Below, in pieces: positions 27,481 through 39,184 of a DNA stretch of 64,000 nt (its first letter is position 1; every line of letters starts with the position of its first letter). A program made the position numbers and the translations under genes. This DNA is from Nannocystis pusilla (GTDB taxonomy: Bacteria > Myxococcota_A > Polyangia > Nannocystales > Nannocystaceae): NCBI RefSeq assembly GCF_026626665.1, contig NZ_JAPNKE010000002.1:1923204-1987203 (forward strand), read 5' to 3'. The notes below the pieces were generated by a model. That model was not told where the DNA came from. It worked only from the letters and a program-made list of their open reading frames with translations, and did not search any database.

Positions 27481-27570
27481 CCGGGGCAGGCCGCGGGTCT
27501 CGTCGGGGCAGCAGAGGCGCGGGGACTCGGGAGCCCGCACCGGGCGCAGGGTTCCGCTGGAGCAGGTTCG

Positions 27571-27645
27571 AGAGGACATGTTTTGAAGAACATGTCTTCG
27601 AGGGCATGCGCGTTCGGGCATGCTCTTGAAAACATGCCCGAAGGG
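27571..27645. repeat. RCATGY hairpin cluster between convergent genes
   Basis: The first element, 27575-27596, is GACATGTT-TTGAAG-AACATGTC (8-bp perfect stem). It is followed by ggcatgcgcgttcgggcatgc and a third aacatgcccgaaggg element that touches the stop codon at 27646. No T-tract. Confidence 0.85.
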
Positions 27646-28404
27646 TCAGCCGGTGCGGGCGGCCAGCAGCTCGCCGAGGGCGGCCAGCTGCTCGGGCGTG
27701 TTGACGCCGGCGACCTCGTCGGCGGGGACCTTCAGGGTGTGGACGCCGCGGCCGGCCGCCCGGGCCACGAGGTCCGTCAGGTAGATCTCCCCCTGCGCGT
27801 TGGCCCGCCCGAGGGCCGGCAACTCGCTGCGCAGGAGCTCGGCGGCGGCGCAGTAGACCCCGGCGTTGCACTCCCGGATCGCGCGCGTGGCCGCGTCGGC
27901 GTCGCGCTCCTCGACGATGGCTTGGATCCGCCCGTGGTCGTCGCGGACGATCCGGCCGTAGCCGTGCGGGTCGGCGGGCTCGAAGGTGGCGAGCGCCAGG
28001 CCGGCCCCGCTGGTCGCGCAGGCGTCGAGCAGGCCGGCGAGGGTGGCCGGCCTGAGCAGCGGGACGTCGCCGGAGAGGATGAGCACCGGGCCTTCGTGAT
28101 CGCCGATCGCGGGTAGTGCGCACTGGACCGCGTGCCCGGTGCCGAGCTGCTGGGCTTGCAGCGCGAACCGCAGGTCGGCGAACACGGGCCGCAGGGCCGC
28201 CTCGACCTGCTCGGCCCCGTGACCGACGACGACGACCAGCCCGGCGACGCCGGCCGCCCGGGCGCTGCGCAGGACGTGCACGGCCAGCGGCTCGCCGGCC
28301 AGCGGGTGCAGGACCTTGGGCAGGTCGGAGCGCATGCGCGTGCCCTTGCCCGCGGCGAGGACGACGGCGAGCGGGGGCGAGGCAGGGACGAAATCGGCTG
28401 GCAC
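27646..28404 (-). CDS. GlmU-type nucleotidyltransferase, N-terminal domain only
   Basis: 252 residues from GTG 28404. Nucleotidyltransferase motifs of the GlmU uridylyltransferase domain: VVLAAGKGTRMRSDLPKVLH, LQAQQLGTGHAV, LILSGDVPLL, GYGRIVRD, EECN-like RECNAGVYC and EIYLTDLV. These catalyse UTP plus GlcNAc-1-P to UDP-GlcNAc. The left-handed beta-helix acetyltransferase domain of bifunctional GlmU (usual total about 450) is absent; the stop is immediately followed by the hairpin cluster, so this looks like a genuine end. Either a monofunctional UDP-GlcNAc pyrophosphorylase or a related sugar nucleotidyltransferase. Confidence 0.8.
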   Translation of the reverse strand: MPADFVPASPPLAVVLAAGKGTRMRSDLPKVLHPLAGEPLAVHVLRSARAAGVAGLVVVVGHGAEQVEAALRPVFADLRFALQAQQLGTGHAVQCALPAIGDHEGPVLILSGDVPLLRPATLAGLLDACATSGAGLALATFEPADPHGYGRIVRDDHGRIQAIVEERDADAATRAIRECNAGVYCAAAELLRSELPALGRANAQGEIYLTDLVARAAGRGVHTLKVPADEVAGVNTPEQLAALGELLAARTG

Positions 28405-28615
28405 GCGCGGCGGACGTTAGCAAAATCGCCGCGACCTGGCGTTCGGGTCAGCCGGCGACCGGCGTCGTGCGCCGCGCAGGGGCGCTCGCGCTCGCGTGGG
28501 ACAAGGTGGGACCCCGGCGGCGGCCGTCACCCCCGCGACAAAGCGAGGCTTTGGGCCGCCAGGTTGCGCCGCAAGGTCCCCTGTGCGACCGTTGGTGTCG
28601 GTCCGCGCGATCGGG

Positions 28616-31600
28616 ATGGCACTCCGTAGCAACAGGTTGGCTGGTTGGAGCTCGGCGCCGATCGCCGTGGCGGTGCTGGCGCTCGCGTGCGGCGGTCCCG
28701 GCGCTCGCTCCGAGTCGGGGCCCGATCTGGCCAACCTGGCCGCGAAGACCGGCGTCGACGAGCCGATCCGCCGCGAGCCGCCGATCTCGCTGACCGCGGC
28801 CGACGGCGCCGAGCTGCCGCTGCGCGTGCTGCGAGTGCGGGCGGTGCTCGATCAGCCGCTGGCGTTCACGGAGCTCGAGCTGGCGTTCGACAACCCGGAG
28901 GGCCGCACGCTGGCCGGCCGCCTGGCGCTGGCGATCCCGCCGGGCGCCCGCGTGACCCGCTTCGCGGCGTTCCGCGACGGCGCGTGGCAAGAGGCCGAGG
29001 TGGTGCCGCGGCGCACGGCGATCCAGCAGCTGGCGCTGGACCACGCGCCGCAGGAGCCGCAGCTGGTCGGCGCGCCGGAGGGCGAGCGCTTCGTGGCGCG
29101 GGTCGAGCCGATCGCGGCGCGGCAACAGACGCGGCTGATCGTGGCCTACACGCAGGAGATGCGGGGGCGCAGCGAGCCGTACCGCGTGCCGGTGGCCGGC
29201 CTGGCGCCGCTGCGCGAGCTGGCGGTGGCGCTGCGCTCGCGCGCGCCGCTGGTGATGGGCGGCGACCCGCTGTTCGCCGGGGTCCGCGGCGACGGCGAGT
29301 TCTACCGCTTCGCCGACGTGCGACCGACCGGCGACATCGTCGTGCAGCCGCACGGGCCGCGCGAGCTGGGCCTGCGCCACGACAACATGGTGGTGGCCCG
29401 GATCTCGCCGATCCCCCACGACCACCCCGATCCGGTCGAGAGCCTGGCGATCCTGTTCGACACCAGCGCCTCGCAGGGGCTCGGCTGGGACACCCACGTC
29501 GACCGCCTGGGCCAGGTGATTCAAGAGCTCGGCGCACGTGTCCTGGAGGACATCCCGCTGCGCGTGGTGGCGTTCGACCAGGGCGCCGAGGTGGCCTACG
29601 AGGGCCCGATCCGCGGGTTCGGCGAGGCCGAGCTGGCGGCGATCCGCTCGCGGCGGGCGCTCGGCGCGTCGAACCTGCTCGGGGCGCTGCGCTTCGCGGC
29701 CCGCGGCGGCGAGCGGCCGGCGCGGCGCATGCTGGTGATGACCGACGGGCTCGTGACCGCCGGGGCGCACACCGAGGCGGCGCTCGTCAGCGAGGCGGAG
29801 CGGCTGCGCAAGCTCGGGGTGGCGCGGCTCGACGTGATGGTCGAGGGCGGGGCGGCCGACCCGGCGCTGCTGCGCGGGCTGACGACGCTGACGCAGCTCG
29901 GCGCGCGGCCGGAGACGATGAAGGCGATGGGCCACGAGCTGGCGGCGGCGCGGCCGGGGCTGGTGCTGCGCAGCGGGGTGACGCCGCGGGTCGCGGCCCA
30001 CCGCATGACCCGCACGGTGGTCCGCGACGTCGAGGTGCGCGTGCCCGGCAGCGGCTGGGTCTACCCGCAGAAGCTCGAGAGCGTGCAGGCCGGCGACGAC
30101 GTGCTGGTCTACGCCGAGTACGCCGAGGACGAGCTCGAGGTGGAGCTCGTCGGGCACGAGGTCGCGGCCCGCCACGGCGTGGCCCTGACGCGCTCGCCGT
30201 CGCCGCTGCTGCAGGACGCGTGGGCGGGGGCCCGCGCCGCCTGGCTCATCGACCAGGCCCGCTCGTGCGCCCGCGGGCCCGACGACACCTGCGACAAGTT
30301 CCGCGAGCGCGCGGTCGAGTTCTCGCTGTCGAACCGGATCGTCAACGACGCCACGGCGATGGTGGTGATCGGCTCGGCCCACGACTACGCGCGCTTCGGC
30401 CTCGACGGCACCTCGCTGCGCGACGTGCTGGCGGTCGGCAAGTTCGGCGCCGAGTGGCGCGAGGCGGCCCCGGTGTCGCTGCCCGACGAGCGCGTCGCGC
30501 CGCCGTCGCACGCGCTGCTGGCCGAGCTGCGCATGACCAGCTTCGACGCGGCGCCGCCGGCGGTCAGCGCCGCGCCGCCGCCGCCGGTGCCGCCTGTCCG
30601 TTCGCGCAGGTCCCAAAGGCAAGGTCCAAAGGGACCTGTCCGCGAGAACAGCCGGGCCGACGCCGCGGCCGAGCTGGCCCGCGAGGACGCGCGCGACCGC
30701 CTGCGCGACAAGGACGCCGGGCTGCGCTTCGGGCCCCAGCGCACCCCGGCCGACGCCTACGAGGGCAACTTCCTGGCGGTGATGAACCTGCTGGGCGCGT
30801 GGGACGACAAGCGCAACGCGCTCGGGGTGGCCGAGCGGTGGCAGCGGGCGGCGCCGGCCGACGTGATGGCGCTCTTGGCGTTCGGCGAGGCGCTCGAGGC
30901 CAACGGCCGCGACGACCTGGCGGCCCGCGCCTACGGCTCGCTCATCGACCTGTACCCCGGCCGCGCCGACGTGCGGCGCACCGCGGCGGGCCGGCTCGAG
31001 CGCACCGGCGAGGCCGCCAACTGGCTGGTCCTCGACGCCTACAGCCGCGCCATCGAGCAGCGCTACGAGGACCCGGCCGGCTACCGGCTGTACGCCTACG
31101 CGCTGCTGCGGGCCGGCTACTTCGGCGAGGCCTGGGCGGCGCTGCTCGACGGCATGGCGTGGGCCCGCGTCGAGCCGAAGACCCGCGGGCTCGAGCGGGT
31201 GTTCAAGGACGACCTCGGCCTGGTCGCGGCGGCGTGGATCCGCCGCTGGCCCGACCAGCGCGACTACGTGATGGAGTCGCTGCGCGTGCAGGAGGCCGAG
31301 CTGGCCGAGCAGCCGTCGCTGCGGTTCGTGCTCAGCTGGGACAACGCGCAGGGCGACCTCGACCTGCACGTGCGCGACGGCCACGGCTGGCACGCGTTCT
31401 ACCGCGAGAAGGCGCTCGAGTCCGGCGGCCGCCTGCTCGACGACATGGACGCGGGCTACGGGCTCGAGGCGTTCGTGATCGACGGGACGGCCTCGGCCTA
31501 CCCGTACCGCCTCGAGGTCGGCTACTACGGCCGCAACGCCGACTACGGGGCGGGCAAGGTCCAGATCGTCGAGCACGACGGGGCGGGCCAGCTGTACTTC

Positions 31601-31726
31601 GACGAGCGGCCGTTCGTGGTGCTGAAGCAGCGCGGTTACGTCGACCTCGGGGCGCTGACGGGCCCGCTGGCGCCGACCGACCCCAGCCAGGGCGCGGTCG
31701 CCTCGCTGGCGCCGGCCGGCAAATAG
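28616..31726 (+). CDS. VIT/VWA lipoprotein with C-terminal DUF2135-like domain
   Basis: 1036 residues from ATG 28616. Lipobox AVLALAC. A VIT domain (about 50-180; AVLDQPLAFTELELAFDNPE, TRLIVAYTQEM) is followed by a VWA domain (about 265-480) whose MIDAS begins LAILFDTSASQG (DxSxS). A helical, TPR-like region (about 720-880) leads to a C-terminal DUF2135/YfaP-type domain (LRFVLSWDNAQGDLDLHVRD). Around residues 660-680 the protein contains RSQRQGPKGPVREN, the translation of an in-frame palindromic element (30622-30637). Probably a cell-surface adhesive or scaffold protein. The YpfJ-like gene follows after 15 bp. Confidence 0.85.
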   Translation: MALRSNRLAGWSSAPIAVAVLALACGGPGARSESGPDLANLAAKTGVDEPIRREPPISLTAADGAELPLRVLRVRAVLDQPLAFTELELAFDNPEGRTLAGRLALAIPPGARVTRFAAFRDGAWQEAEVVPRRTAIQQLALDHAPQEPQLVGAPEGERFVARVEPIAARQQTRLIVAYTQEMRGRSEPYRVPVAGLAPLRELAVALRSRAPLVMGGDPLFAGVRGDGEFYRFADVRPTGDIVVQPHGPRELGLRHDNMVVARISPIPHDHPDPVESLAILFDTSASQGLGWDTHVDRLGQVIQELGARVLEDIPLRVVAFDQGAEVAYEGPIRGFGEAELAAIRSRRALGASNLLGALRFAARGGERPARRMLVMTDGLVTAGAHTEAALVSEAERLRKLGVARLDVMVEGGAADPALLRGLTTLTQLGARPETMKAMGHELAAARPGLVLRSGVTPRVAAHRMTRTVVRDVEVRVPGSGWVYPQKLESVQAGDDVLVYAEYAEDELEVELVGHEVAARHGVALTRSPSPLLQDAWAGARAAWLIDQARSCARGPDDTCDKFRERAVEFSLSNRIVNDATAMVVIGSAHDYARFGLDGTSLRDVLAVGKFGAEWREAAPVSLPDERVAPPSHALLAELRMTSFDAAPPAVSAAPPPPVPPVRSRRSQRQGPKGPVRENSRADAAAELAREDARDRLRDKDAGLRFGPQRTPADAYEGNFLAVMNLLGAWDDKRNALGVAERWQRAAPADVMALLAFGEALEANGRDDLAARAYGSLIDLYPGRADVRRTAAGRLERTGEAANWLVLDAYSRAIEQRYEDPAGYRLYAYALLRAGYFGEAWAALLDGMAWARVEPKTRGLERVFKDDLGLVAAAWIRRWPDQRDYVMESLRVQEAELAEQPSLRFVLSWDNAQGDLDLHVRDGHGWHAFYREKALESGGRLLDDMDAGYGLEAFVIDGTASAYPYRLEVGYYGRNADYGAGKVQIVEHDGAGQLYFDERPFVVLKQRGYVDLGALTGPLAPTDPSQGAVASLAPAGK
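30622..30637. repeat. Intragenic AGGTCC-AAAG-GGACCT palindrome
   Basis: A perfect 6-bp stem with a 4-nt loop inside the VIT/VWA coding sequence, flanked by further cctgtccg and cctgtccgcgag pieces (30594-30650). It resembles the intergenic hairpin family but is translated in frame between the VWA and the TPR-like region. Confidence 0.65.
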
Positions 31727-31741
31727 GATCAGGCTCGAGGC

Positions 31742-32635
31742 ATGCGCTTCGAGAAGGGCTACCGCAGCGACGACGTCATCGACCGCCGGGGCCAGCGGAG
31801 CTTCGGCGGCGGGGGCGGCGGCGGCGGGGCGATCCTCGGCCTCGTCGGCGTGCTGCTCCGCTCGCGCTTCGGCTGGATCGGCGTGATCATCACGCTCGTG
31901 CTGTACGCGACGATGGGTCGCTGTGAGCAGCAGGGCGCGTACCTGACCGAGCAACAGGACGCGCCGGTCGCCGCCGACAAGGCCGACGACCTGTCGAGCT
32001 ACGTGGCCTACGCGCTCGACGACGTGCAGGGCTCGTGGCTGGCCCGCTCGCCGATCTCGGTGTCGGGGGCCGGGCCGACGCCGTATCACAAGGCCAAGCT
32101 GGTGCTGTTCACCGACCGCACGCCGACCGGCTGCGGCTACGGCGACGCCGCCTCGGGGCCGTTCTACTGCCCGGCCGATCAGCGCGTGTACATCGACCTC
32201 GGCTTCTACCGCGAGCTGCGCGAGCGCCTCGGCGCCACCGGCGACTTCGCCCAGGCCTATGTGATCGCCCACGAGGTCGCCCACCACGTGCAGAACCTGC
32301 TCGGGCTGTCCGACAAGGTCCACGCCGCCTCGCCGCGCCAGCTGCAGGGCGCGGGCGGGCTGTCGGTGCGGCTCGAGCTGCAGGCCGACTGTCTCGCGGG
32401 GGTGTGGGCGCGCGACGCCGAGCTGCGCGGCAAGCTCGACCCCGGCGACATCGAGGAGGCGATGCGGGCGGCGGAGGCGATCGGCGACGACCGCCTGCAG
32501 AAGATGGCCCGCGGCACGGTGCAGCCGGAGTCGTTCAGCCACGGCACGTCGCAGCAGCGGGCGCGGTGGTTCGCCCGCGGCCACGACTCGCACGACCCGG
32601 CCCAGTGCGACACGTTCGGCGCCGCCGCGCTGTGA
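31742..32635 (+). CDS. YpfJ-family neutral zinc metallopeptidase
   Basis: 297 residues. An N-terminal cytoplasmic segment ([20 protein letters not shown]) and Gly-rich linker precede one membrane helix ([16 protein letters not shown], about 45-60), the classic layout of the zinc_peptidase/YpfJ family. Zinc motif [15 protein letters not shown] holds HExxH; a downstream [13 protein letters not shown] carries the third ligand region. Substrates in this family are unknown. It begins 15 bp after the VIT/VWA lipoprotein, so the two are likely co-transcribed. A hairpin cluster follows the stop. Confidence 0.9.
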   Translation: MRFEKGYRSDDVIDRRGQRSFGGGGGGGGAILGLVGVLLRSRFGWIGVIITLVLYATMGRCEQQGAYLTEQQDAPVAADKADDLSSYVAYALDDVQGSWLARSPISVSGAGPTPYHKAKLVLFTDRTPTGCGYGDAASGPFYCPADQRVYIDLGFYRELRERLGATGDFAQAYVIAHEVAHHVQNLLGLSDKVHAASPRQLQGAGGLSVRLELQADCLAGVWARDAELRGKLDPGDIEEAMRAAEAIGDDRLQKMARGTVQPESFSHGTSQQRARWFARGHDSHDPAQCDTFGAAAL

Positions 32636-32640
32636 GTCGG

Positions 32641-32681
32641 AGGATGTGCCAGAGGACATGTTCCATGGGACATGTCCCGAG
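32641..32681. repeat. RCATGY hairpin cluster 3' of the YpfJ gene
   Basis: aggacatgttccatgggacatgtcccgag, five bases after the stop. Contains overlapping dyads including GGGACATGTCCC. No T-tract. Confidence 0.75.
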
Positions 32682-32878
32682 AGCCACGACTGAAACGTCG
32701 CGAGCGGCGCGACCCATCGAATGCGACCGCAAGGCGGGGCGAGGCGGGCATTCGTCCGCGAGCCGTCTGAGGCCGTCGCGGCCGGCTTTATGAACACAGC
32801 TTAACCGGTGGTTCAGCGCGTGCCTCGACACCGGCGTTCATCCTGGCCGGGCCGCGAGGTGCTCGCGCGCGGGTTCCC

Positions 32879-36030
<3,152 letters not shown>

Positions 36031-36053
36031 CCTTCGGACATGGTCTTCGCGTC

Positions 36054-37385
36054 ATGCTCGACTCGAACTCGCTCGCTCACGTGATCGCGCTGGCCCCGGC
36101 CGCGCCGGCGCTGGGGGCCGTCATCATCGCGCTGCTGCTGGCGGCCCGGCTGGCCAGCGAGCGCGTGGTGGCGTCCGTGGCCCAGACGGCGATCGGCCTC
36201 GGCTTCCTCGGCCTGTTGGTCGGCCTCGTCGGCTGGGCGGCGGGGCCCGCGGGGCCGCTCCAGCTCGGCTTCGGCTCGTGGTACTCGGGCGCGGGCTACG
36301 ACTTCCGCATCGACCTGCTCGTCGACGGCCGCTCGGCGGCGGTGTCGGCCCTGGTGTCGCTGCTGCTGGCGGCGACCAGTCAGTTCTCGATCGCGTACCT
36401 GCACCGCGAGCCCGGCTTCAACCGGTTCTTCCTGCTGATGCTGCTGTTCGGCGCCGGCATGCAGGCGCTGGTGCTGGCCGGCAACTTGGAGCTGCTGTTC
36501 GTCGGCTGGGAGATCGTCGGCATGACGTCGGTGCTGCTGGTCGGGTTCTTCCACGAGCGCCTGGGGCCGGTGAAGGCGGCGACCCGCGTGCTGGTGACGT
36601 ACCGCCTGTGCGACATCGGGCTGCTCACCGCCGGGGTGTCGCTGCACCGCTGGCTGCACACGAGCGACTGGCTGGCGGCGGAGCAGGCGGCGCTGACGAG
36701 CCCGTGGCCGTCGACGTTCGTCGGCCTGTCGCTGGTGTTCGCGGCGATGGGCAAGTCGGCCCAGTTCCCCCTCGGCGGCTGGCTGCCGCGGGCGATGGAG
36801 GGGCCGACGGCCTCGTCCGCGGTGTTCTACGGCAGCCTGTCGGTGCACGCCGGGGTGTACCTGCTGCTGCGCGCGGCGCCGCTGCTCGAGCACTCGCTGG
36901 CGGCGCAGACGATGATGATCGCGGTCGGGGCGATCACCGCGGTCATCTCGGCGATGAGCAGCCAGGCCAGCCCGGACGCCAAGTCGGCGCTGTCGTACGC
37001 GACGGCCAGCCAGGTCGGCCTGATGTTCGTCGAGATCGGGTTCGGGCTGTACACGCTGGCCACCGTGCACCTCGTGGCCCACGCGGTGCTGCGCTACTAC
37101 CAGTTCCTGCGCACGCCGTCGGCGCTGCAGGACGCGCTGGCCCGCCGCGCGGCGCTCGGCCGCACCGAGGCCGACGAGGGCGCGGTCCGCTGGGAGGAGC
37201 TCGGCCTGCGCACGCGCCGGTACGTGTACCGCATGGCGATCGAGCGCTTCGACGTCGAGATCGCGCTCGAGCGCTACGTGGTGCGCCCGGTGATGGCGCT
37301 GTCGCGCCGGCTCGACCGCCTCGAGTCGCGGCTGCTGGCGCTGCACGGCGAGTCGGAGCGGCGCGCGAAGGGAGGCCGGCGATGA
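36054..37385 (+). CDS. dabB: NuoL/MrpA-like proton-translocating membrane subunit (DabB)
   Basis: 443 residues, about 12 predicted membrane helices. Family segments: LELLFVGWEIVGMTSVLLVG, AAMGKSAQFPLGGWLPRAME (conserved Lys and Pro of proton_antipo_M), GPTASSAVFYGSLSVHAGVY and KSALSYATASQVG. In the Dab system this subunit supplies the cation flux that energises DabA. The reading frame before 36054 is a shadow of dabA. Its stop overlaps the start of the next gene (ATGA). Shorter than NuoL, as for DabB proteins. Confidence 0.85.
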   Translation: MLDSNSLAHVIALAPAAPALGAVIIALLLAARLASERVVASVAQTAIGLGFLGLLVGLVGWAAGPAGPLQLGFGSWYSGAGYDFRIDLLVDGRSAAVSALVSLLLAATSQFSIAYLHREPGFNRFFLLMLLFGAGMQALVLAGNLELLFVGWEIVGMTSVLLVGFFHERLGPVKAATRVLVTYRLCDIGLLTAGVSLHRWLHTSDWLAAEQAALTSPWPSTFVGLSLVFAAMGKSAQFPLGGWLPRAMEGPTASSAVFYGSLSVHAGVYLLLRAAPLLEHSLAAQTMMIAVGAITAVISAMSSQASPDAKSALSYATASQVGLMFVEIGFGLYTLATVHLVAHAVLRYYQFLRTPSALQDALARRAALGRTEADEGAVRWEELGLRTRRYVYRMAIERFDVEIALERYVVRPVMALSRRLDRLESRLLALHGESERRAKGGRR

Positions 37386-38857
37386 GCGCGTGGGTGCAGT
37401 ACTCGCTGATCTTCCTGTGGCTGACGCCGCTGCTGGCGGCCGCGGCGCTGCGCTGGGGCGTGCGCGGGGCGACCAAGCAGCGGGCGCTGGCGCTGGGCTT
37501 CGCGCTGCCGATCTTCCTGGTCGCGTGCGCGCTGTTCGTCCACGAGGGCACGCGCCACGCGTACAAGGAGGACCACCTCGAGCAGGGCCTGGGCTGGTTG
37601 CACAGCCACTTCGCGGTCGACGGCCTCAACGCGGTGCTGCTGCCGTTGACGGCCGGCCTGGTGTTGGTGGCGCTGCTGATGACGCCGCGCGCCGACATGC
37701 GCGCGGGCCTGGCGGCCAAGATCATGGTGGTCGAGGGGGCGCTGATGGGCAGCTTCCTCGCGCTCGACGCCGGGGTGCTGTCGAGCTTCGTGGTGCTGTC
37801 GCTGCTGCCGCTGTGGTTCGACGCCAGGCACCGCGGGTCGCGGCCGCTGCAGGTGATCATGAAGTCGCTGGTGGTGGCGACGGGGCTGGCGCTGGCGGTG
37901 GCGATGATCGGGCTGGCGTTCGAGGCGTCGGCGGCGGGGGTGCAAAACCCGCTCGACCTGGTCGAGCTGACGAAGAGCGCCTACTCGCCGTCGCCGTGGA
38001 TCGGGACGCTGGTGTTGGCGGTGGCGCTGCTGCGCATGGGCATCGTGCCGCTGCACCTGTGGTTCCCGGCGACGGCGCAGCACAGCACGCCGCACCTGGC
38101 CCTGGTGACGTGTCTGACGCCGCTCGGGTCGTTCATGCTGGCTCGCCTGGCGCTGGCGATCTTCCCGCGGGTGCTCGGGCCGGCGGCGCCGCTGCTGATG
38201 GCGGTGGGGGTGTTCACGGCGCTGTACGGGGCGTTCCTGGCGGTCGGGCAATTCGACCTGCGCCGGATCGTGGCGTGGTTCTGGGTCAGCCAGTCGGGCC
38301 TGGTGCTGGCCGGCTTCGCCGGGCTCGACGACGCGAGCGTGTCGGGGGCGCTGCTGCAGGCGATGTCGACGGTGGTCGAGTGCGGCGGGCTGATGCTGCT
38401 GACGCTGGCGGTCGAGGTGCGCGCGAACACGACGGACCTGCGCAAGCTCGGCGGGCTGGCCCACAACGCGCCGCGCATGGCGACCGCGTACCTGATCCTG
38501 GCGGCCGCGGCGGTCGGCTTCCCCGGCACGATCTCGTTCGTGGCCGAGGACCTGGTCGGGCAGGGGCTCCTGCGCGAGCACCCGTTCGTGGTGGGGCTCC
38601 TGTTCATCGTCACCGCGGTCAACGGGATCACGCTGTGGCGGGCGTTCAAGCGCACGTTCCTCGGGCCGCCGTCGCCCCACGCGGACGACCTGCGCGGGTT
38701 CGAAGACCTGCGCCGCTGGGAGTCGTACGCGATCTGGGGGATGGTAGGGACGCTGCTGCTCGGCGGGTTCCTGCCGGAGCCGCTGCTGGCGGTCCGCCGC
38801 GGGGTGGTCGACAAGATCGGCCGCGTCGAGGCGCCGGCGAGCGTCGAGCGGCACTGA
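37382..38857 (+). CDS. Second NuoM/NuoN-like membrane subunit of the dab operon
   Basis: 491 residues, about 13 hydrophobic helices, proton_antipo_M family: LRMGIVPLHLWFPATAQHST, FDLRRIVAWFWVSQSGLVLA and LAAAAVGFPGTISFVAEDLV. It overlaps dabB by 4 nt, so it is translationally coupled. Simple DAB systems have one such subunit; here a second NuoM-like protein is encoded, suggesting a three-part transporter in which the two membrane proteins pair as in Mrp or complex I. Function inferred from context. Confidence 0.82.
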   Translation: MSAWVQYSLIFLWLTPLLAAAALRWGVRGATKQRALALGFALPIFLVACALFVHEGTRHAYKEDHLEQGLGWLHSHFAVDGLNAVLLPLTAGLVLVALLMTPRADMRAGLAAKIMVVEGALMGSFLALDAGVLSSFVVLSLLPLWFDARHRGSRPLQVIMKSLVVATGLALAVAMIGLAFEASAAGVQNPLDLVELTKSAYSPSPWIGTLVLAVALLRMGIVPLHLWFPATAQHSTPHLALVTCLTPLGSFMLARLALAIFPRVLGPAAPLLMAVGVFTALYGAFLAVGQFDLRRIVAWFWVSQSGLVLAGFAGLDDASVSGALLQAMSTVVECGGLMLLTLAVEVRANTTDLRKLGGLAHNAPRMATAYLILAAAAVGFPGTISFVAEDLVGQGLLREHPFVVGLLFIVTAVNGITLWRAFKRTFLGPPSPHADDLRGFEDLRRWESYAIWGMVGTLLLGGFLPEPLLAVRRGVVDKIGRVEAPASVERH

Positions 38858-38965
38858 GGCCCGCGACGAACGAGCGCGCAGGGCGGGCGACGGTCGAGGC
38901 CGCCGCGCCGGCGGGGGCGCAGCGACGCGGCGCGAGCGGCGTGGGCGCGGACCGTCGGAGGACGC

Positions 38966-39172
38966 CTTCGGAGCATGTCCTCCGGGGAATGTCCTTTCAT
39001 GCATGTCCTGATGGGCATGTCCGTGAAGACATGCTTCGTGTCCGCCGGGAGCGGCATTCGGGCGGCTCAGAGGCCGGCGCGGCCGGCCGAGAACTTGGCG
39101 ACATGTCCTCCAGAGAATGTTCTTATGGACATGTGATGAGGGGCATGTTCGAGAAGACATGCTCTCTTCTGC
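38966..39172. repeat. Two RCATGY hairpin clusters between convergent genes
   Basis: Cluster one (about 38966-39042) has gcatgtcctccggggaatgtcc and gggcatgtccgtgaagacatgc; cluster two (about 39098-39172) has gacatgtcctccagagaatg and gggcatgttcgagaagacatgc. They occupy most of the 327-bp gap between the NuoM-like gene and the STAND gene; the two clusters are diverged copies of each other. Confidence 0.8.
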
Positions 39173-39184
39173 GGAGCGGGCGGG

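Noticed and set aside
27646..28404. Full-length bifunctional GlmU
   Set aside because: No left-handed beta-helix repeats in any frame after the stop; the hairpin cluster begins at once.
28448..32797. 1449-aa ORF on the minus strand
   Set aside because: It is antisense to the VIT/VWA and YpfJ genes, both with clear domains; long antisense ORFs are expected at this GC content.
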